DNA from: Daphnia carinata
Taxonomy: Eukaryota > Arthropoda > Branchiopoda > Diplostraca > Daphniidae
Assembly: GCF_022539665.2 (NCBI RefSeq)
Contig: NC_081337.1
Coordinates: forward strand, 10,409,768 to 10,473,767
DNA: 64,000 nucleotides
Reading direction: 5' to 3'
The translations under genes and the position numbers were made by a program. Every line of letters starts with the position of its first letter. Positions within the stretch are counted from its first letter, which is position 1. Below the pieces are notes generated by a model, which was not told the origin of the DNA, made no database searches, and saw only the letters and a list, made by a program, of their open reading frames with translations. This document shows, piece after piece, positions 46,286 to 58,847 of the stretch.

Positions 46286-48264
46286 ATGATGGCAGTACCT
46301 ACAATGCACTCTGCGTTTCTTGTAGCAGTTACATCATTCCTACTAATCATCAAATCAGCAAATTCACAAGTAATTCTTATTGAATTTTCACGAAAAAAAA
46401 ACCTTTACTTAAATGTGGTAAATGTCTCAGATTTCCTATGGGTCTCTTGGCCGAGGATTGTTGAATTCAGGTTACTTACAAACTGGCGGTCTCGTCTATC
46501 CAAACACGGATGGATCAGGGCCCCAGGCAGACAGTTTGGCTGCAGCAATTTATGGGGTGGCTGTTCCTCCAGGATTTAATCAGTTTTCAGCCTCCGAAAA
46601 CTATTTTGGACAGAACAGGGGAGATGCATATACCGATAGTTTTGGGGGTGTTGGAACAAGCGCAGCAGCCAAACCTTCCGATTTACTACTTGGTACAGGT
46701 ATAGTTTAAGAGCCTAATGAAAAACTGAATTTCGAGCGAACTAAAGGAAATTTGTTTTATCGAAAATAGGAATACATACAGGCGGAAGTGGTCGAGGAGG
46801 AAGCCATTCAACATTCATCTCAGATTTCTCGGCGTTCGGTGATTTTGGGTCCCATTCGAGCAATGACCAAAAATCGTCCTCTTCCAGTTTGATAGAAATC
46901 GATCCGATTGCAGCACGTTTTGGAGTTGTTATTCCGAACGTAGGTCATGCTCCATTTGACCCATCGCTTAGTGGATCTACGGAACCTTTCGGCGGAGGCA
47001 CTAGCACTGGTAGATAGTCATTCACTTACATTGGTACACGACACAAACGACTTTGGATCAACACGGATTAAGTCTGTAAATTTTCAAAATCACAAATCAC
47101 TTGCGAACACTTATGACGAAACAAGAAAAGTAAACACAAGACACAGAATACCTGTAAAATAAACTTTTCTGAAGCTCTGCATGGAATTGAGAAGTTGGAC
47201 TGAACCACTTGACACTGTGACTGCACAGAAAACTGCAACAAGCAGGGAAACAAAGCTACTGCAAAATGGACTTTCATTATGTATCCGACTGTACAGGCGT
47301 AGGTGATGGAACCAAGGATCTATTCAACATCAGTCCTGTCGAGACCAGTATCAAATTTGATTTACCCACTCAAGCTACATTGAGAGATGCTTCTTTATTT
47401 TCGTCTCAGCCTAATACAGACGTCAACAGTATATCACCTGGTAAAATATTAATTAATACAGAAAAAAAAAGTTCGTTACTTGAAGAAGCAAAACAAAATA
47501 CTACAAAGGTCAATCTTGCAGTTATTAACATGTCATATGTTTTTAAAGTCTTCAGCAACCAAAATGCGTTACCTAGAATAGACGACTCTTTCTCCGGTGA
47601 TCCTACGATAACAGGAAATGCTAGTCCACCTGGCGTTGGGAATGCAGAAAAAAATCAAGCGGATGTTATCACGAATGCTTACAAATTTTCCGATAATCAA
47701 ATAATTAAATTGGAAGAAATCAAACGAAACTTCCAGCATACCACTGCTGTCAATGATGGGGTCTCTGGCAAGCTTTTATCTGGCCTTTCAACTGCTCAAG
47801 CTAGCACACCAGAAAGTACTTCATCAAATTATCATTATATTAAATAGACTATTAGATACAATCCAGAGGTTATAACAGCACTTTCTTTACATCTAGGTAC
47901 GGAAAGGGATACCAACGTTGAGCTGATTTCCGTAAAAGAAAAAAATAGCCAACTCCAAGCAGTTGTTACCTCCAACCTAAAGGAACTCAAACAGAAGACA
48001 TCAAACGAGGGAACCCTTCCTTATGCCAAATCTTCTTCGCCATATGTGTACCGTGGCCCACATCGCGAGCAACAGAAAGTGGAGCAGTTGAAAAAAGATA
48101 CCGTCGTTACTGATGCGCCTGAAAACATTCCAGCTGCCGAGTACCTAACAGCCCCAGAAAGCAAAAGAGAGTCTATTAGCGATCACACAAAAGAACCCAC
48201 AGCAGAACACAGCAATTCTTACAGCTTTCTTACAGCACCAGGGTATCGCACATACCACAAGTAG
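46286..48264 (+). CDS. Unknown secreted Gly/Ser-rich protein
   Basis: Clear exons are 46286-46369, 46431-46698 and 46770-47009 or to a TAG at 47017. Phase also allows continuation through 47297-47844 (at least in part) and 47897-48264. The first exon is a signal peptide: AFLVAVTSFLLIIKSANSQ, with cleavage expected near SANS. The mature start is low-complexity (ISYGSLGRGLLNSG, GGSGRGGSHS) with aromatic residues, reminiscent of cuticle, silk-like or mucus proteins. Later segments are Ser/Thr/Lys-rich and end PGYRTYHK. No family was recognised. The short form of about 198 residues ends at 47017. A longer form would need the 287-nt intron 47010-47296 and an undecided junction into 47897. Confidence 0.45.
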
Positions 48265-48439
48265 TTCCACATTTAGATATTGTTAACTCTTTAGCAAGAA
48301 TAGCGTGACCACTTCTTTGAAACCGTAATGAACATACATAACTTTTGAACAAACAAATTTAATCTATTTAAATAACATCTGTGAGCTAACCACTACTCAC
48401 ATATAAGGCGAGTAAATGGCTTACATAACCAAGCGTGTT

Positions 48440-50523
48440 TTAAAAGTCCTGACACTTCCCTTCCGTTGCCTCACTAGCGAAAGTTTCCATAAATCCAGGT
48501 AAGGCAACACGTTTCGGAAAGACATATGACGACCTGGAAACGAATTGTCAGTAATACAAGTGTAAAGCATAGTAACTAGATTGTACTAACTTAATGTTGT
48601 AGCGACACTCTCGCAGATGATTGCTGATATGTGAACTGCTCTCAAATCCCCATCGTTCCACGGGACTGAAAGAAGTGCTAAAAGACCATCGCTGATTTAA
48701 GGCGTGGACAAATTATAGTATGTAAGGTTAGGACGTGGGTTAAATCAAAAATATTTTCATACATAATGCGTTATAATCCATCCTTGCTGACTCTTTTGCC
48801 AATGAGCAGCAACGAGACCCCTGTTATAAAGAAGAGAGCGAGCCACCTCACGGAGAAGATGGCAAGTGACCGATAGATGACACAAGCTACAAATATTAGA
48901 TGAGAGTAAAATATTGAAGATAAGTTGTTATTGTGATCCGATTTGCATGCCGCAGGGTACCTGAAACCATCCAAAAAACTGGCTACTGCTCTAAGAACCT
49001 CAAAGGGAAGATCTGTCAAGTTAAGTTCGTCAGGCTTGCCAGCGGGATCTTGCGGAGTTCTCGTAACTCCAAAACTCTCAATGATTGAGCTGTAAATGAT
49101 TCGATGGTCTGGGCTAAGTGGAAACATACGTCGTCTTGCAAACGAGCACCCATATCTAAGGAATATGATTAATTAGAAAAGGTTGACCAAAACGAATGTT
49201 TAAATTTGATTTACCGCGCTAAAGGACAACGTTGTTCGATCCAGCCATCTAAACCACCATGGATTTCACTATGCTAAAATAAACTTGAACGTTGGTCATC
49301 TAATAACCCAAACTATCTTTTCCCAATTACCCAATTAAGATAATGCGAGGCAAATTCATCTCTTCGAAAATCTTGAGCACAGACAAACGTATACATCGAT
49401 TTAGGTTTACTCTGATAGCGTGGTATGCACTCGATAGACAAATCAAGACCAAGAGTAGTGAGTAATGGTAATTCCGGCGGATTCGAAGGCAAAGGTCCAA
49501 AGTTTCCGGAACCTCCAAAAGGGGCGTCCAAAATTTCATTGGTGCTACCATCGTCATCCAAGCCGTTACTTATGTCGCTTAGCGTGTCTTCGTCGACCAC
49601 TTGATTTTTCAAGGGACAACAATTATCATCTTGATTTGTGACCAAAACTGCTTGTTGCTGCTTCTGTGCAGTGCTTTTATTAAAAAGCTGGGTACACATG
49701 CTCTGAAGTAATCCTGGAGGTTTCCGACGACGACCCCAAGGAGATTCATCATCCGTACTTGAAACACTTAAAATACTATTATCGCTTCGTTCGGCCGATT
49801 GTCTTGGAGTACTCACATTGGAAAGACCATCGTCCGAGGAAATGGATTTTACTTTCATTTTAACAGTAGGTTCCCACAAACTTAAGATGAGAGGAATTGC
49901 AGGATATCTAGGAGTGAGGTTACATCGCATAAGCTTCTGGGTTTTTCTAGGAAGATGCATCCAGTGATCTAAAACTCCTTGGTCTCGAAGAGCCAATGCC
50001 ACATCTATTTCAACACTGATTTACTTCCCCAGGATTCAAATTCAATTAAGATTCAATTCAATTAATTCCTACCAAGCTGTTCTTCTCGAAGCTGTGGATT
50101 AATCTGAGCAAAGGGAATGTGAATTTGCCTTTCCTTGGTGCATAATGGCCAACGGTTCCATTCTGCATTACATGGCACACAACTTGCAGGGCAGGATTCA
50201 AGATGGCTTCCACGGTGTTTTCTGAGTACAATATGGGGGCATCCATAACTCACATTGATACAGGGTTCTTGCATATTTGGGCACAGAAGGTTGTGTTCAT
50301 TGGTCTTACATCCGTGGAATGAAGAACCACATTTTCTTTGGCAACTAATAATTGGACAGGATTTACCTTCAACAACCCTCTTGGTGCACTTTGATATCTA
50401 AAAAGCAGGTTCAGAAGAATGAAGATTAAACAAAAATGCCAAAAGTATTCACTTGTAACTAGATTTTTCAAACAATACCTTAATACATGTTTCACAGTGA
50501 GCATGGTACACCGTTTCCTGCAT
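48440..50523 (-). CDS. F-box only protein of the FBXO30/FBXO40 type
   Basis: Exons 50479-50523, 50073-50397, 49331-50004, 49215-49273, 48961-49155, 48763-48886, 48591-48691 and 48440-48533 give 538 residues in phase. The N-terminus is a TRAF-type zinc-binding region (HAHCETC, SCPIISCQRKCGSSFHGC, CPNMQEPC, GCPHIVLRKHRGSHLESCP). The middle is acidic and Ser-rich. A block GLDGWIEQRCPLA, then YGCSFARRR, matches FBXO30/40. The F-box follows (LTDLPFEVLRAVASFLDGFS, near residues 415-460), and then the family-specific tail (LRECRYNI). F-box proteins give substrate choice to SCF ubiquitin ligases; vertebrate FBXO30 and FBXO40 act in muscle mass control. One arthropod gene is expected to represent both. 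All zinc ligands and the F-box look intact. Confidence 0.88.
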
Positions 50524-51511
50524 AAGATTCATTTTTGATTTGATAAATTTTATCACAGCTATGTACTTGAAAATAAATTAATCGTCATTCATTTCTACAT
50601 TAATATCTTGACAGAGCTGAAACAAAAATAATACCGCTTCGTCGGTAAGCAATATCATTTATGGTTCCCAATGGCTTCTTGCAACTATTTTCTAGGATCA
50701 AAGTAGCTAACTTTCGTCTGCAAGTTCGGCAGACGAAATCCCCCAGGCAGAATTACGTTACGTGATAGTGAAGTCTTACGCCTTTTCGAGCTAGCCAATT
50801 GGATGATTTTCTTTATTCTAATGAGAGATAATGTCAGTTAACCAGATTCGATATAATTACTGCGATGTTTCAATAGTCAGTAAACACCCAAGTTACTGGA
50901 GCACTTCGTACTGTGGTTCACAGTTTCGTAAAGGGGTTGCAATCTTGTACTACTTTCTCTGATCTAAAGAGTACAAGTATACAAAGGGTTTTCATGTATG
51001 ATACTAAATGTCGCTAGCAATGCATACGGCTGTGGTAACCGTACCTATTACATACTATCCTACACGTCAAACTGATAGTGTCTGTTGATTACAAGTGCAT
51101 TATAGTAAAATGCGTAATTCAAACAAAAACCAACGTAGAACAGACACGGATATTTTATGCATGGAGGCAAGAGACCATCATTGGACATAACAAGACAGCA
51201 ATCTTATAAGTAATTCAAATACTTTTGTGTGAACTTTTTGCTGGATTCGTAATAAACAAGTACAAGAACGTGAAAATCGAATAAAACGAAAAGGATAACG
51301 CAAGTGACTAATACATGATGGGATCAGGTGTTTTTGTGCCATTGGAAGAACTGATTAGATTACGTGTGCAATGGACATCAAGTCACAACAAAAACGTGGG
51401 CAGTCGAGCGCACTTAGCGAATCCAATGTGGAACTAAATAGAGTATACATCTCACTTAATTACTTTTCTGGTGAATGAAAGGCATAGAAAATGCAGTTCG
51501 GCGATCTTGCA
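50524..51511. other. Intergenic DNA between two minus-strand genes
   Basis: About 1 kb upstream of the F-box gene and downstream of SMSr. It is AT-rich, with a GC-richer patch near 50730-50800. No coding frame or RNA gene is supported. Confidence 0.5.
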
Positions 51512-53565
51512 TTAATTTTTCTTTTTTGATCGCTTTTGGTTAGTGGCAGGTTTTTCCTTGTCAGAAACGTTACCATTGAATTTTCGGGTTTGACCAAATC
51601 CAACATGTCTCCATGCTTTAAGTAAAAACTTTTTCCATCGACGGCGATAGCTGTTCAGTGATGCCAGGGAAAGATATGTCCAGGGCATTTCATACTCATT
51701 TGGAACCATTCCATCAATGCGTGCTTCAAAGAAACTGAAAAGAGGAAACCACACCCGCGCTCGGTATCTGTCTCGCTATAAATAAATTATCAAAAACACG
51801 TTATTATTGTTTGCTTCCGTAAAAAAATTGACTTGGTATTTTCTAACCTGCTTTAGCGTGCGAGAATTGGCCAATGTATGGTAATATCTGAAAGCCAGGA
51901 AATTCCTAACATGTAATAGGTTCTACTACATAAAATTTGTGCTACTCACAAAAACATGCGTGATGTTATGTAGAAAGCAACGAATACGTCAATTGAGTAA
52001 TGCTCTCTTGCTGCCAATATGAAGAAAACCCCAAACAAATTTAAAATCCAAGAGAAAGTGTGCAGAAAATACAACCTACGAGGTGTGTCTACAATCGACA
52101 GAGAGAAACATTAAAAAGCTGTAAAAGAGCGGGTTATTATGTGCAGAAAAGATAATCGGATTACATTCTGTGATGAAAAAGTTGAGCATAGTCAATGTGA
52201 CTGTGTGGCCGCTAAACATGTAGTCTCCGCATGTGCGAACCCCTTGAACGCTCATACCGAATCCTCGCCATATTTCAAGCGCTTTTTCTAGTTTGGCCCA
52301 TATGTCTCCGTACGGCTACGCGGATCAATTCAGAGCACCTATCAGTTACATGGCACGTATAAAAACAACTGAAAAAAAAAACATACCCTAGGGGCGCACT
52401 CTAAATGAGAACCAGGAACGCTTAGTGAGGTAATCATCATAGTGACGCATCGTAAAAGAAAAACAGTGCCTGTTAAGGCGAAAAAACGACGCATCAAAAT
52501 GATTCTGAAAAATAACATCGAAGTTTGTTAGAAAGCCGACTAAATAGTTAAAGAAAAAATCCTTGATAAAAAAAATTTACAAAATTTCAAGGAATACCTG
52601 TGTTTGTGGCAAACAAGAACAAGAATCCAAGTAATTAGAAGTAGGCATCCTGACACTTCACACATATTGAACGCCCTGACAATAAATTCAACATATATAA
52701 TAAAACAAATCAATTAACACATAAAAAAATAAAACTGTAAATAAATATTTACCAAGGAATGAGAGGAACGTTGTCTAAAAAAATATCGGGAAGGGGCGGA
52801 TATTTTTTCATATCCGGAACACGGTCATGTACCGTGACCATCACGAGGGAAGTAATAATGGTTACAACGACAAAGTAAGTGATACTTAAAAAAGGTTTTC
52901 CACATTTCTGGTTCCAGATGAGTTGCCATTCCTGGACTTGTTGGATTTCCATCGGCCGGACTTACAACTAGACATGGAAAATCCAAGGTATTACTATGAA
53001 TCATGCATCACATAGATAAGACAAAAAATTAACATACAGAAATTCAACTCATCAACCAGAAATTCAGGAGAGTTTTCTCTTTTGTCTCTATGACATCCAT
53101 TTTGGTGTATAAATGCACCTGAAAAGTCCATTTCTTTTTTTGCATTAATAATGGCAGCCAGTTGTTTCTTTGGGATTCCATAAGCATCTTTGGAAGGGAA
53201 AGGAAGGGCCAAGAGGGCTTTGCTACTGACTGGAAACCCCATTTTATTGATTTTCTCCTCATGCCTCATCCTTAGCAGGAACAGTTGGACAGCTAGATTT
53301 TTTACATCTCCTAACACCTGGAATTAGAAAAACTTGTTAGAATTATTGACAGGAATGCCAAGATTATACATTGTTCTTATTTTAAACATACCTCGATATT
53401 CAGAGGTGGACTTTTTAGATCCTTTTCAGAAAGCATTAGTAGGGCTGTTCCATTAATTTTATGGACATCACACAGCAAGGTGCCATAAGAACCGAATCCT
53501 ATATGTGTAAGCCATTCTTTGACGTGTTCTTTTGTCCAGTCGGTTGCAGAACTTGGAAGCGCCAT
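51512..53565 (-). CDS. SAMD8: Sphingomyelin synthase-related protein 1 (SMSr/SAMD8)
   Basis: Exons 53392-53565, 53038-53317, 52753-52960, 52598-52675, 52387-52504, 52165-52315, 51950-52088, 51848-51887 and 51512-51775 give 483 residues in phase. An N-terminal SAM domain ([19 protein letters not shown]) is followed by membrane helices starting at [17 protein letters not shown]. The luminal catalytic motifs of the family are present: [23 protein letters not shown] with its His near residue 323, and [13 protein letters not shown] with His and Asp. These three residues form the expected triad. SMSr is an ER enzyme making ceramide phosphoethanolamine and sensing ceramide. The SAM domain separates it from the Golgi sphingomyelin synthases. 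It is divergent to the MARVEL gene, 656 bp apart. The Lys-rich end resembles an ER-retrieval or basic tail. Confidence 0.92.
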
Positions 53566-54221
53566 GGTTTGTAAAAAACTAACGTGTTTGGCTTTACCAA
53601 CAAATCTTTTGAGAATGTTCGTTCGGAATGCAGAATACGCAGTCTACAAGATTTGGCCTGTTTCCAGTTAGCTTCTGTAATAAAGAACTGCAACTGAAAT
53701 ACGCATTTTTTCAAGTTAGACTCAAAAATATATCTTGTTGCATTGCGACAGACATCGCGTGTCGTGTCCCACTTTCGTTTTCACTTTTCGATAGCTGTCT
53801 GCTATGCACAACAAGTTTGTGGCACAGTCTATTTTGTTAGCCGCTTGGAGGTGCTGGCGTCATCATACGCCTTCGTACTCAACCCTCAATTTGGGCGGCT
53901 ACGTACCAACCCTCGTCTGTCTAAAAGCGGAAAGCTCGAATCTCAAGTAACACTCCTTGATCTGTTTAGAACTTGTAGTTTTAGAGAAAAAAGGTAAGGT
54001 TAATATCGACAATTGATACGAAATCATGTATAAATGGCGAAATTCTGATTCATTAAACAACTGCTTTGTAATCTTTATTTGAACTGAAACGTTTCCTTTT
54101 TGTTATGCATCTGTGTAGTGAAATAAGTTGTAGTTTTCTCCTTCATAATCTGGCACATCTTCTAATAATTTACAAACATGCTTTTTGTATCAGCTGCTTT
54201 CTTCTATTTTGTACAGTCAGA
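53566..54221. promoter_or_regulatory. Shared divergent 5' region of SMSr and MARVEL gene
   Basis: 656 bp separate two ATG codons on opposite strands, so promoters and 5' UTRs of both genes should lie here. No TATA box or other core motif was assigned with confidence. Confidence 0.4.
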
Positions 54222-54927
54222 ATGGCAACTGTCACAACCACAACAACCACCACCTCAGGTCCATCTCTGGGAATATCAATCGATAGAGGATATGTCAACA
54301 CCTTGTTTGGACGGTTTAATATCTTGACATTAGTAAGTATCACCTGTCAAATCTAGGCTCTTGAAACAAAGTTGGATGTGTCTTTTTTATTGTTCTTTTG
54401 GTGATTCATAGGCTATTAATGCTCTTTGTTTCATCTGTGTTGCTGCACAACCATGGGCTGCTTACATCCCACCTCAGGGATGGTTCTATTTTGTATGTGT
54501 TACTGGATTCTGGTCAGCTCTCCTTGAACTTTTTTTGGGACTATGTCGTATTCAGGAAAGGATGGTCAGAATAGTTCCATGGAAACTTGGAGTGAGTCTT
54601 GTTCCATAAATAACCTGTAAACAAATTAGTACATTTTTTGCTATACTATGCAGTTGTTGATCTTTTATGGTCTGTGGTCATTTTTCTACCTGACAGCAGC
54701 CAGTGCTGTCACCCACTATGCTGCCAACTATGAAAAAAGGGATGGATGGTATGCTGGAACGGTAAGTCATTTAAGTTGAAAATGTAAATTCAGGTTGAAA
54801 TTCATTACATCCTGTAATTCTTTAGGTATTTGGATTTATTGCAACAATCATTTATGGTATTGCTGCTTACTACCGACTTCTTGATTGGAAGGGAGCAAGC
54901 CCTGTTAGCGTCAGCCAACCAGCCTAA
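54222..54927 (+). CDS. MARVEL-domain (CMTM-like) four-helix membrane protein
   Basis: Exons 54222-54332, 54412-54591, 54654-54761 and 54826-54927 give 166 residues. A Thr-rich start (VTTTTTTTSG) is followed by DRGYVNTLFGRFNILTLAIN and four hydrophobic segments: INALCFICVAAQPWAAY, FVCVTGFWSALLELFLGL, LGLLIFYGLWSFFYLTAASA and VFGFIATIIYGIAAYYRLL. This fits the MARVEL fold of CMTM and related proteins, found in vesicle traffic, septate or tight junctions and myelin-type membranes. The exact orthologue is not certain; CMTM4/6-like is my best reading. The tail after DWKGAS is short. It is divergent to SMSr. Confidence 0.8.
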
Positions 54928-55584
54928 TTCTTTAGAAAATCAGTTAAAGCACGAATCTTAATTTGCTGTTATCACGCGTTCAAATTCTCGGTAACACCCT
55001 TCGATCTGATGTGGTTCAACATTAAGTTATATCACCACGAGCTGAATCTGCTTTTGTTTGCTTTGGACCATTAATATTAAATAGTTCTTCTAAATGTTTT
55101 TGAGTTCCTGTTACATACCTGCACTTGTGTTTCGTATGCGATGCTGTGCCTTCTGCAATTTGCCTTCTCTTGAATTTAACAAAGAAAAGTAATACTGTTT
55201 GTTTGATTTTTCCCGGTCGATTGCCATTCTGGCAGGAAGTGATGCATCCAAATTTGATACGATCCAACAACTAATGTTTCTATCTATTTGTTTTTGTTCT
55301 AACATATGTCGCCAATATCACTCCGTTCAAAGAGCATTAATAATACAAAAGAGGTTTAGCAAATATGAACTAATATACGCTACTTTTCTTCATTAAAAGA
55401 ATACTACCGCCTACAGCTTTCATGAGGATTTCTGTTTTAATAATACAATGGATAAAAATGAAATGCATCAAATTGCTGCAATGTTTAAGACCTGAGTTTT
55501 CAAATAATAACCCGGACGATCGTCAATGTGAACCACATTGGGCATAATGCAACGAAATACCACTTCGGAATTTCGAAAAAGCAC
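54928..55584. other. Convergent 3' ends of MARVEL gene and photolyase
   Basis: About 0.66 kb of AT-rich DNA between convergent stops, probably 3' UTRs. Short open frames near 55022-55396 on both strands have no domain. Confidence 0.55.
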
Positions 55585-57763
55585 CTACTGATACTTCACA
55601 CCTTTAATGGGATATGTTCTTGCACCGAAACGTTGAACGAACGCCACAACATCAAATTTCCGCTGACAGCCTTTGTAGTTCATGTAACGGATTTTACCAA
55701 ACACATCCCTTTCCTTCCAGCCCATGTCGTGAATACCACAAATCGACCACATACAACCAACATAACCACTAGGGTCTCTTCCATCTAAACTATATCTGTC
55801 GTTCAGATATATGGCAAGTCTTAGAGCTTCTTCGGGTGTCTCCGTCCATTCCAATATTTTTTTGGCCCAGTACATTCTATATAGAACGAAAAAATTAGGA
55901 ATGTGCTGCTCCGATACATTTACGTAACGTGGCCATATTATATACCTGAGAAAACCATGCATTTTGCCAGTTCGCGTCAACTGTATTTGAGACGCGTTCC
56001 AGAGATCGTCATGGGTTTTGCCTTCTTCCAACTCCTTAGAGGTAAGTAGCGCGGGCCGTTTATCTTTCCTGTAAATGATTCATTATACCAACTGATAATT
56101 CAGTGAGATTCAGAAATTTTACTGACTTGTGCACATCCAAGGTTTCCTGTGCCCAATTCGCGGCGCCTAAAACGGAATGCAAAAAATAACGTCATTACTT
56201 CTCTTCTCAGAGTAATTCATTTTGTTTGGACCTTTCAAATTATCGTAATTAGGATTGTAGAAGCAAAAATTGTCCGACAGTTCGCGTCGGATAAGCGTTT
56301 CTTCAATATAAACATCTACGCTTTTAGCATACTTGGCCTTATATTCCTTGACCTCCAAAATGCAACGCTGGGCAGACAACTGACCTATTCGATAATTTGC
56401 TTATCATTTTGTACGCAATCATAAGTTTTTATACTAAGATACCAAAATGTAGCCAAGGAGATAAATTACTCAAAGCTGCTACGTTCGGGTCATTTCGCTT
56501 TTCTCCAAAAAGTTTTAAACGCTTTTGGCAAAAATTTGACAACTCAACCAGGCCGCTCTTCGTTCCCGGAGTAATCCAGTCGACTTCTTCTACCGTACGG
56601 TCCACTTCCAAATAAGCATTTGCTGCTTTCCAGTCCACAGGCTACCACCATTGTCAATCAAAGAGTGAATATCTAAAAAAATTGAATTGTTAATGCCGGT
56701 ATATTACTTTTGCTTTTGTTTGGGATTGATGAGGGTGTGTAACAACCGGAGGAAAATCAGTTAAAAATTCATCTAATTTATCATGAATCTTTTTCCTAAT
56801 CGTCCGTGCTCCTAATAAGATCGAAAAGATTCACGTGCTGGCAAATCTATGAAATAAAACAAACCCAATTAATTTTTACCGATTTCTTGTTTGTCAGAGG
56901 CCACCCATACAGGGACGATATTATGCGCATCAATCTGTAAAATGACAAATAGAACTCGACGGAATTCAGAAATAAAAATCAATTTACATCAGTACCTGGC
57001 AAAATGGAACATCTTCAGGAATGCTTTCTTTAACTTTGTCTATCCATGAGAGAGGAACTCTTAAAGGCGAGAAATCAGCAACAACTGCATCCAATTTTAA
57101 CTTTTTTATGAGGTTTGGGACACAAGTTTGAGAATCTCCTTTAAGTAAATGAAATTGTATCTGAAGTTTCTGGCATTCAGCCTCTACTTCCTCTAAGCCT
57201 ACAAAACATAAAACAATAACAATCTATCCATCTTCTGATTGAAATTCAATAACTTTTGACAGAGAAGTAGAAAAGATGTCATACCTTTCAACATAAAACC
57301 AAATTGTCTGATTGTGGCTCCAAGAAAAGTAGGTACCAGGCAAAAGCATACATGCAGTGGAAGTTTCATTTTTAGAGCTAAACGCTGTGCATACAATAAT
57401 GCCCAATTGTCTTTTAAAAAGAAATTTGCCAATTGCGTCATTAGATATTTTCAAAGTTTGCTTTTGCTTTGTTACGGAAATAATACCTTGTACTCTTTGT
57501 TCACGTGACATCCAATACAGAACTCCTCCACCGAAATTTCCCACGTCCATTGACTTGGAGAGCAGGCGGCACCTTTTCTTGTTGAATTTGAATTCTAGAA
57601 TGTTTCCAGCACATTGTTTCCTTTTCGATTCAACCGATGCCAGGAACCCTGCATCCACTGACGGTGCTCTTGAACTACTTGGTTCATCATCAGATGTTTC
57701 CAGTTTTAATTTCTTTGCTGTTGGGGTTTTGGAAGAGCCTTTCGTGGAACCATGCTTGCTCAT
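55585..57763 (-). CDS. phr: Class II CPD photolyase
   Basis: Exons 57487-57763, 57285-57410, 56996-57198, 56880-56934, 56708-56811, 56443-56641, 56232-56384, 56127-56166, 55946-56068 and 55585-55876 give 523 residues in phase. After a Ser/Lys-rich leader with a KKLKLE nuclear-type basic patch come GGGVL(YW)[47 protein letters not shown] and GARTIRKKI. The FAD-binding half carries [70 protein letters not shown] and [11 protein letters not shown]. These are class II photolyase signatures, not cryptochrome or 6-4 photolyase. The enzyme splits UV-induced cyclobutane pyrimidine dimers using blue light. Its catalytic blocks look complete. The ATG at 57763 is the first in frame after upstream stops. 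It is divergent to the LRR gene. Confidence 0.95.
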
Positions 57764-58847
57764 TTCAATAGAAAAAAACTTTTTAATGCTTGAATTAATC
57801 AACTTCTTCAAAACCTTTCTTTTTTTCTTTCTTTCGAAATTTTCTGTTTTTTACAAGACCGCTTGTTTTCGAACAGAAAGGGCATCTAGCGGTGGAAAAC
57901 TCGGTAGAATTTAGAACAATACATCGAATTATGACATACCAGAAAGCAGTTAAAGGTAATACTCATTTCTGAAACAAGACACTAAAACGCAAAACCATTC
58001 TTCTTCAAAAAATATGTTCCATATCGAAGTTCGAAATCGCGGGAGTTCGTCAGCATTAAATAATTATTACGTTAATACTTGAATGTGTACTGCGATTAAC
58101 GTTGCATAACGGTCACCGCAGTCGTGGTTTTTGTGAACTTACAGGTTCCATGTGAAATAATATAGATAACTCTTTATTTCGTACGAGCATGATCTTTCCA
58201 CGTTCGCTTCAGCCACTCCCAGTGTGGTATCGAAACGATAACAAAAAAGGATGATTCACTTCCGATGACGTATGTCTCAGATCGTACTATGTTTTGCTAA
58301 ATCCTCTGGTCAGCTGATATGGCAAGATTTCAAAAGATCCATATCGAAACTTTGTTATAAATCGGACTCTGTGAAAATTAAGCAAGTATGACACAATAGG
58401 TAATCAGTGGAAGCTTGAGGGACAAATGTGATGTCACATTTGTATGTTCATAAACGGAGTAGGTAAGCCAAGCGTACAATAGATCATTAACGTATCTCAT
58501 CTAAAATACGACGTAATTGATAGTTTTAATAATAAAATAAAACGTGTCACGGATGTAGAATCCTCAGCGAATGTCGAATTTTGTTCTGAGCAACAAATAT
58601 TTTGGCCTTCGTCTCTTGTACTTAATAAAAGTGCGAAAAAAGAGAAAGGGCTATGTGGATTTGCCCATGTGAATTTAATCAGAAGTGGTTACACGATTGG
58701 CTGTTTCAGGATTTTTGAGCCACACCTCCCCTACCACCTTTCCCTTTGGCCATTCATAGGTGGATAAGCATAAACAGCATATGAAGAGCTTGAATTTCGC
58801 TCAACGACAGTATTCTAACTGATGCGTAATAGTGATCACCTGTGAGA
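57764..58847. other. Divergent 5' region of photolyase and LRR gene
   Basis: About 1.1 kb between two divergent starts. It contains AT-rich DNA with no supported ORF or RNA gene and presumably both promoters. Confidence 0.5.

Noticed and set aside
51512-53565. Golgi/plasma-membrane sphingomyelin synthase (SMS1/2)
   Set aside because: The N-terminal SAM domain together with [10 protein letters not shown] and the [16 protein letters not shown] segment matches SMSr/SAMD8.
55585-57763. Cryptochrome or 6-4 photolyase
   Set aside because: Motifs such as [15 protein letters not shown] and [12 protein letters not shown] are specific to class II CPD photolyases.
57224-57811. Single 195-codon exon at the photolyase N-terminus
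   Set aside because: The frame reads through a 76-nt intron (57411-57486); splicing restores the conserved [11 protein letters not shown] block, and the frame upstream of 57763 has no ATG.
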